Of a stretch of 18,698 nt of DNA, positions 15,055 through 18,698 are shown one piece after another. The notes under the pieces were generated by a model that did not search any database, was not told the DNA's origin, and saw nothing but the letters and a program-made list of their open reading frames with translations. The DNA comes from SYIM01 sp039800205 (lineage in GTDB: Bacteria; Pseudomonadota; Gammaproteobacteria; Burkholderiales; Burkholderiaceae_E), in the NCBI GenBank assembly GCA_039800205.1, contig JBDLRB010000182.1, forward strand, positions 1 through 18,698, given 5' to 3'. Numbering within the stretch: the first letter of the stretch is position 1; the number at the start of each line of letters is the position of its first letter. Made by a program: the position numbers and the translations under genes.

Positions 15055-16253
15055 CAGTCGCCCCCTCGCAGTTGCGCATCGATGCCCTGGGTCGCGAGCA
15101 GACTTGACATTCTTGCAGCCGCGCGCGCAGGGTCGGCGAAGAGACTTGCGGCATCGGCAAGACGAAACAGCTCCGCCAGATGGAGCAGGTTTCGCGTCGA
15201 CTGCTGGCCGCCGACCATCACAAAATGATCCTGGTGCCCGTTCAGCCAGGCCATGAACACCACACCGGTCTTGTAGAAGCGGGTGGGCGCACAGAAGATA
15301 TGTCGGGACAAGGGCACGGTCGGTTCGAGCACGCGGTGAAACCGAGGCAGATCACCCGCCGCGAGCGCATCGAAGGCGCCGGCCGCGGCGGGCGCGATCG
15401 CATCGAAGATACCGAGCAACGCGTCGGAATGGCCGTGCGCATCGCCCGCAATCAGCTCCGGAAAATTGAAATCGTCGCCGGTATACATCCGAATGCCCGG
15501 CGCGAGCCGGCGCCGCATCGTGATCTCACGATCCTTGTCCAGAAGGGAGATCTTGACGCCGTCGATCCGCGCCGCATTCCGGTTCAACACCTCAACCGCG
15601 ACATCCATCGCGGCATCGAGATCGCGCTGGCCCCAATAACCCGACAGGGCTGGATCAAACATATCGCCCAGCCAGTGGATGATGACCGGTTCGCGCACCT
15701 GGGCAAGGAGATGATCGTAGACACGGCCATAGTCCTCAGGACTGCGGGCGCAGGCGGCCAGCGCTCGGCTTGCCATCAGGATCAGGCGACCGCCAAGCGC
15801 CTCGATCGCCTCGATCTGCATCTCGTAGGCTGCGATCACGTCCTCGATCTTCAGGTCAGGCGAGGGCGTGAGGTGATCGGTCCCCGCCCCGCTGGCGACC
15901 CGCGCCCGAACGCCCCCCGGGCCCCCATCCAGGGCGCGTGCCGCTGCGAGCGAACGCCGGATGAGCTCCAGCGAATTCGTCCAGTCGAGCCCCATGCCCC
16001 GCTGGGCGGTATCCATGGCCTCAGCCACGCCCAGGCCCAGTCTCCAGAGGTGTTCGCGGTAGGCAATCGTGCGATCCCAGTCGATCGCAGGCGCGAGCCA
16101 GGGATCGGCCGCAGACAGCGGGTCGGCGACCACGTGTGCGGCCGCAAACGCCACTCGATTCCAGGACGAGCCCGTTACGACGCGCGGGCTTCGACCGCTC
16201 AGTACATGGCGGTTCAGACTCCGATCGACGGTCGGAAGCAGAAGGCTGACCAT
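15054..16253 (-). CDS. DUF993-family protein (dihydrodipicolinate-synthase-like)
   Basis: A 399-residue protein that I recognise as DUF993, a family usually annotated as dihydrodipicolinate-synthase-like; its reaction is not established to my knowledge. Recognisable segments are AFAAAHVVADPLSA, EHLWRLGLGVAEAMDTAQRG, RGMGLDWTNSLELIRRS and VIIHWLGDMFDPALSGYWG. Lys234 in GVKISLLDK sits where aldolase-type barrels of this superfamily carry the Schiff-base lysine, which suggests a retro-aldol, lyase or dehydratase step on a keto-sugar-like compound. The ATG at 16253 has AAGGAG (plus-strand 16260-16265) 6 bases upstream. The stop touches the start of the barrel gene. The Gfo/Idh gene ends 26 bases before its start, consistent with a three-gene operon. 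Family identification is likely; function is inference. Confidence 0.82.
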   Translation of the reverse strand: MVSLLLPTVDRSLNRHVLSGRSPRVVTGSSWNRVAFAAAHVVADPLSAADPWLAPAIDWDRTIAYREHLWRLGLGVAEAMDTAQRGMGLDWTNSLELIRRSLAAARALDGGPGGVRARVASGAGTDHLTPSPDLKIEDVIAAYEMQIEAIEALGGRLILMASRALAACARSPEDYGRVYDHLLAQVREPVIIHWLGDMFDPALSGYWGQRDLDAAMDVAVEVLNRNAARIDGVKISLLDKDREITMRRRLAPGIRMYTGDDFNFPELIAGDAHGHSDALLGIFDAIAPAAAGAFDALAAGDLPRFHRVLEPTVPLSRHIFCAPTRFYKTGVVFMAWLNGHQDHFVMVGGQQSTRNLLHLAELFRLADAASLFADPARAAARMSSLLATQGIDAQLRGGD

Positions 16254-16279
16254 TCAGGTCTCCTTGACGGGGAAATCGA

Positions 16280-17434
16280 TCATGCGGGCAAGGGCTCGAG
16301 ATCGATCCAGCGACGCTCCCTCCATGAGCGTAATCCGGCCTCGACCAACTGAACCCCCTTGGCCCCTTCGCGAAGATTCCACCGGAACTCGCCGCCCTCG
16401 ACGACATGCCGCAGGAATAATTCCCACTGGGCCTTGAATGCATTGTCGTAAACGACCGTATCCGGGACCTCCTGCCAGCCATCCATGAATGCAATCGGCT
16501 GCGGCAGGTCTGGATTCCAGACGGGTTTGGGTGTGTTGACGCGCGATTGCGTACGACAGCCCCGGAGTCCGGCCACCGCCGAACCGTGTGTGCCGTCCAC
16601 CTGCAGCGTCAGCAGATCATCCCGGCGAACACGAACCGCCCATGAGCTGTTGAAGTGCGCGATGACGCCACTCGCGAGCTGAAAGGTGGCGTAGGCCGCA
16701 TCGTCGGCGGTCGCATCGTAGGGCTTGCCTGCTTCGTCCCATCGGCGGGGAATGTGCGTCGCCCCCAGACAGGACACCGACTGCACCTCGCCAAACAGGT
16801 TGTCGATGACATAACGCCAGTGACAAAGCATATCCAGAATGATGCCGCCGCCGTCCTCGGCACGATAGTTCCAGCTCGGACGCTGCGCAGGCTGAAGATC
16901 ACCCTCGAACACCCAGTATCCGAACTCACCACGCACCGACAGGATCCGGCCAAAAAAACCCGAATCGATCAGCATCTTCAGCTTCAGCAGACCGGGAAGC
17001 CAGAGCTTGTCCTGAACGACGCCGTGCCGGACGCCCGCTCGATCGGCGGCCTTCCAGATCTCGATCGCCTCTGGCAGGTTGGTGGCCGAGGGCTTTTCGC
17101 AGAAGATGTGCTTTCCGGCTGCGATCGCCTTGAGAATGAGGCCGGGGCGCATCTGGGTGGTGGCCGCATCGAAGAACACCGAATCATGCGGATCGGCCAG
17201 CGCCGCATCCAGATCGGTGCTCCATCGCAGACCGCCATGCTGGGCCGCGAGCGCCGCCATGCGCTCTGCGCCTCGACCGACGAGGATCGGGTCGGGCATC
17301 AGCCGCGACCCATCGGACAGGCGCACGCCGCCCTGATCTCGAATCGCCTTGATCGATCGGATCAGGTGCTGGTTGAGCCCCATCCGGCCTGTGACGCCGT
17401 ACATCACGATGCCGATACGCTGGGTTTGACTCAT
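16280..17434 (-). CDS. Gfo/Idh/MocA-family NAD(P)-dependent oxidoreductase
   Basis: A 384-residue sugar/cyclitol dehydrogenase of the glucose-fructose oxidoreductase family. The N-terminal Rossmann region is IGIVMYGVTGRMG, somewhat unlike the usual GxGxxG form because the glycine pattern is GVTGRMG. The catalytic motif EKPSATN (Lys of EKP) follows, and the second active-site segment GGGIILDMLCHWRYVID has the Asp and His expected of active members. The C-terminal part is the open beta-sheet domain that shapes the sugar site. The ATG at 17434 has AGGAG (plus-strand 17445-17449) 10 bases upstream. It is the first intact gene of the minus-strand operon and probably performs the first oxidation, making a keto-sugar for the barrel and DUF993 enzymes. 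Substrate unknown. Confidence 0.93.
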   Translation of the reverse strand: MSQTQRIGIVMYGVTGRMGLNQHLIRSIKAIRDQGGVRLSDGSRLMPDPILVGRGAERMAALAAQHGGLRWSTDLDAALADPHDSVFFDAATTQMRPGLILKAIAAGKHIFCEKPSATNLPEAIEIWKAADRAGVRHGVVQDKLWLPGLLKLKMLIDSGFFGRILSVRGEFGYWVFEGDLQPAQRPSWNYRAEDGGGIILDMLCHWRYVIDNLFGEVQSVSCLGATHIPRRWDEAGKPYDATADDAAYATFQLASGVIAHFNSSWAVRVRRDDLLTLQVDGTHGSAVAGLRGCRTQSRVNTPKPVWNPDLPQPIAFMDGWQEVPDTVVYDNAFKAQWELFLRHVVEGGEFRWNLREGAKGVQLVEAGLRSWRERRWIDLEPLPA

Positions 17435-17482
17435 TGGAAAAAGACTCCTGTCGAATTGAAGGACTCGGGCGTCGACACGTGC

Positions 17483-17677
17483 TCAGCTCACTCTCATGAC
17501 AAGAGCATGGTCGTAGGGCAGCGCGGGCTGCTCGACGGGGAGATCCGACAGGACCTGCTCGCCCCACTGCTCAATGTCGGCAATCGCCTCCAGCATGAGT
17601 TCGGCGGCGAACACGCGGTTCAGCGTCAGGTGGCCCAACGGACGATAGAAGGCCAGCTGATGATCACTCAATTGCAT
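17483..17677 (-). pseudogene. Short N-terminal remnant resembling a phytanoyl-CoA dioxygenase (PhyH) family protein
   Basis: A 64-residue frame (ATG at 17677, TGA at 17485-17483) begins like PhyH-family non-haem iron dioxygenases: MQLSDHQLAFYRPLGHLTL, then RVFAAEL and AIADIEQWGEQVLSDL, matching the usual opening helix, strand and long helix. After about residue 50 the similarity to the family pattern fades, and the frame ends without any iron ligands; a full protein needs about 250-300 residues. A TTG at 17728 would extend it to 81 residues but lies upstream of the predicted transcription start and overlaps the promoter, so I prefer the ATG. No good ribosome site precedes it. It could be a deletion remnant, or a small real protein of unknown role; the first is favoured. 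The Gfo/Idh gene begins 48 bases further on with its own Shine-Dalgarno site. Confidence 0.55.
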
Positions 17678-17688
17678 GGTGCACCATC

Positions 17689-17709
17689 TTGTAACTCGTT
17701 GGTTAACAA
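17689..17709. promoter_or_regulatory. Operator-like imperfect inverted repeat at the minus-strand transcription start
   Basis: TTGTAAC (17689-17695) faces GTTAACAA (17702-17709), an inverted repeat broken by one extra A in the right arm. It overlaps the -10 and predicted start of the minus-strand promoter, where a repressor would act. GGTT(T)AA-type elements recur at 17746-17753 and 17788-17795. The regulator is not in the window. Confidence 0.35.
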
Positions 17710-17738
17710 TTATCTGCCGCGTGCTCAATCGCCGTCAA
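17709..17738 (-). promoter_or_regulatory. Sigma70-type promoter for the minus-strand sugar operon
   Basis: Read on the minus strand, TTGACG (17738-17733) and GATAAT (17714-17709) are separated by 18 bases; each hexamer matches 5 of 6 consensus positions, the best promoter in the window. Transcription would start near 17702 and run through the dioxygenase remnant into the Gfo/Idh gene, leaving a leader of about 270 bases before the first intact gene. Confidence 0.65.
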
Positions 17739-17741
17739 TAC

Positions 17742-17771
17742 TTGCGGTTTAAGCGTGGTGCCGGCTAGCAT
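17742..17771 (+). promoter_or_regulatory. Divergent promoter candidate for the MetE-like gene
   Basis: TTGCGG (17742-17747) and TAGCAT (17766-17771) are separated by 18 bases, back to back with the minus-strand promoter (only 3 bases between the two -35 hexamers). The -10 keeps 4 of 6 consensus bases. The start would fall near 17778, about 30 bases before the ATG. A GGTTTAAG element overlaps its -35/spacer, so one regulator might control both directions. Confidence 0.4.
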
Positions 17772-17808
17772 TCAATTTTCACCAAACGGTTAAACAGGAG
17801 CATTGGTC

Positions 17809-18698
17809 ATGGCCAGAATCAAGACTACGGTCGTGGGTTCATACCCGATCCCGGACTGGCTCGCTGCGGCCCCTTCCGGCCAGGCCTTGCAGGATGCCAC
17901 GCGTGTCGTGATACACACCCAGGAGCAGGCGGGCATCGATGTGGTCTGCGATGGCGAGTTGTACCGCTTCGACATCAATCACCCCGAGACCAACGGCATG
18001 ATCGAGTACTTCGTCCGGCCGCTCGATGGCGTCACCGATCGGTTCTCATTTGAAGACCTGATTGCTTATCGATCCAGCTCGGGCATGAAGTTCAGAACCC
18101 GTCCGCCCGGCACGGTGACGGGTCCGATCGGAAGTGGCTCGCTCGACCTGCCCCTTGCCTGTTCGAAGGCACGCGCACTGACCCGCCATACCTTCAAGTT
18201 CACGCTCACCGGCCCGCACATGCTCGCCAAGACCCTGATCGATCGCCACTACGGCAGTCTGCCCGCGCTGACCGATGCCATCGCATCGGTCCTGGCTGAG
18301 CAGGTTGCGCACTGCGAGGCCGACATCATCCAGGTCGACGAGGCCAATCTGCCGGGCCATCCGCATGAATGGCAATGGGCCGCACAAGCCATGAACAAGG
18401 TCCTGTCCGCCGCGCGTGGCAAGACCGCTGTTCACCTGTGCTTCGGCAACTACGGAGGCCAGAGCATCCAGAAGGGCAGCTGGGACGCCTTGATGAGCTA
18501 TCTGAATGCGCTGCAGGTGGACCATATCGTCATGGAATGTGCACACCGCCCACCCGATGAGCTGGCCGCCTTCCGTGAACTGCGTCCCGAGATCGGCTTC
18601 GGTCTCGGGGTAGTCGACATCAAGGCCACCGAAGTCGAGTCGGCCGAAGCAGTCGCGCGTGCTATCGAGCGGGCTGAGCGAACACTGGGCGTCGGGCG
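17809..18698 (+). CDS. Short MetE-like protein (cobalamin-independent methionine synthase C-terminal family), 3' end outside window
   Basis: The frame is open from the ATG at 17809 to the window edge, giving 296 residues. AGGAG at 17796-17800 lies 8 bases upstream. The protein matches the C-terminal catalytic barrel of MetE and starts directly with its typical opening TTVVGSYPIPDW, so it is a stand-alone short form without the N-terminal half. Zn-site residues visible are His209 and Cys211 (VHLCFG) and Glu243 (VMECAH); the substrate-site QVDEAN is conserved, and GLGVVDIKATEVES matches the late barrel strand. The last Zn ligand, a Cys in a NPDCG-like motif, should come just after the window. 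Such short proteins may make methionine with a different methyl donor or move methyl groups in a catabolic route; lying divergent from a sugar operon, the role here is open. Confidence 0.88.
   Translation, partial: MARIKTTVVGSYPIPDWLAAAPSGQALQDATRVVIHTQEQAGIDVVCDGELYRFDINHPETNGMIEYFVRPLDGVTDRFSFEDLIAYRSSSGMKFRTRPPGTVTGPIGSGSLDLPLACSKARALTRHTFKFTLTGPHMLAKTLIDRHYGSLPALTDAIASVLAEQVAHCEADIIQVDEANLPGHPHEWQWAAQAMNKVLSAARGKTAVHLCFGNYGGQSIQKGSWDALMSYLNALQVDHIVMECAHRPPDELAAFRELRPEIGFGLGVVDIKATEVESAEAVARAIERAERTLGVG

Noticed and set aside
15180..16352. A 390-residue open frame on the plus strand
   Set aside because: It is opposite the DUF993 gene, with no ribosome site and a charged composition without family motifs; it is a shadow of the real gene.
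17678..17728. Upstream TTG extension of the dioxygenase-like remnant to 81 residues
   Set aside because: The extra 17 codons cover the -10 hexamer and predicted transcription start of the minus-strand promoter, and the family-like sequence begins only at the ATG at 17677.
16655..17752. A 365-residue open frame on the plus strand
   Set aside because: It is antisense to the Gfo/Idh gene and even crosses the promoter region; the minus-strand protein has clear catalytic motifs.
1..18698. Cyanobacterial origin, suggested by GCGATCGC sites
   Set aside because: The base composition, opine-type importers, HcnABC-like oxidase and DUF993 gene point to a heterotrophic proteobacterium; the motif alone is not diagnostic.
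1..18698. Mobile element, CRISPR, tRNA, rRNA or phage content
   Set aside because: I saw no transposase or integrase motif, terminal repeats, regularly spaced direct repeats, or tRNA-like or rRNA-like sequence; all long stretches are explained by metabolic and transport genes.

Overview
The window is GC-rich, gene-dense DNA from a Gram-negative bacterium, most likely a soil or water Proteobacterium. The signs are a Sec signal peptide without a lipobox on the complete solute-binding protein, operons packed with 4-base stop/start overlaps, and a run of catabolic enzyme and ABC-uptake genes. The sequence alone does not settle the class; a beta- or alphaproteobacterium would fit. I see no rRNA, tRNA, CRISPR, insertion sequence or phage gene, and no transcriptional regulator is encoded inside the window.

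Region 1 (1-4087, plus strand) is a peptide/opine-type ABC importer: the 3' end of a solute-binding protein, a DppB-like permease, a DppC-like permease fused to a DppD-like ATPase, and a DppF-like ATPase. Region 2 (4135-8843, plus strand) is an enzyme cassette in which every junction is a 4-base overlap: an SDR dehydrogenase, then three subunits resembling HcnA/HcnB/HcnC-type amino/imino-acid or opine oxidases (small [2Fe-2S] protein, FAD protein with a C-terminal BFD-like [2Fe-2S] site, FAD-dependent DAO-fold oxidase), then an enolase-superfamily enzyme with a mandelate-racemase-type acid-sugar dehydratase active site. Region 3 (8987-14169, plus strand) is a second complete importer of the same family: binding protein, two separate permeases and a tandem double ATPase. 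The simplest reading is a single locus that imports small amino- or sugar-acid-containing compounds and oxidises them at a C-N bond, with the SDR and the dehydratase handling a polyhydroxy-acid part. The substrate itself is inference.

Region 4 (14176-17434, minus strand) runs head-on into region 3 and encodes a sugar catabolic trio: a Gfo/Idh/MocA oxidoreductase, a DUF993 (dihydrodipicolinate-synthase-like) protein and a xylose-isomerase-like TIM-barrel protein. Region 5 (17435-18698) holds a short N-terminal remnant resembling a phytanoyl-CoA-dioxygenase-family protein, two back-to-back promoter candidates with GTTAA-type operator-like elements, and the start of a divergently transcribed short MetE-like protein that runs off the window.

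The points most worth following are the coupled SDR/HcnABC-like/dehydratase cassette between two importers that have opposite gene-fusion layouts, the DUF993 trio with its broken dioxygenase gene, and a strong excess of the palindrome CGATCG across the whole window.
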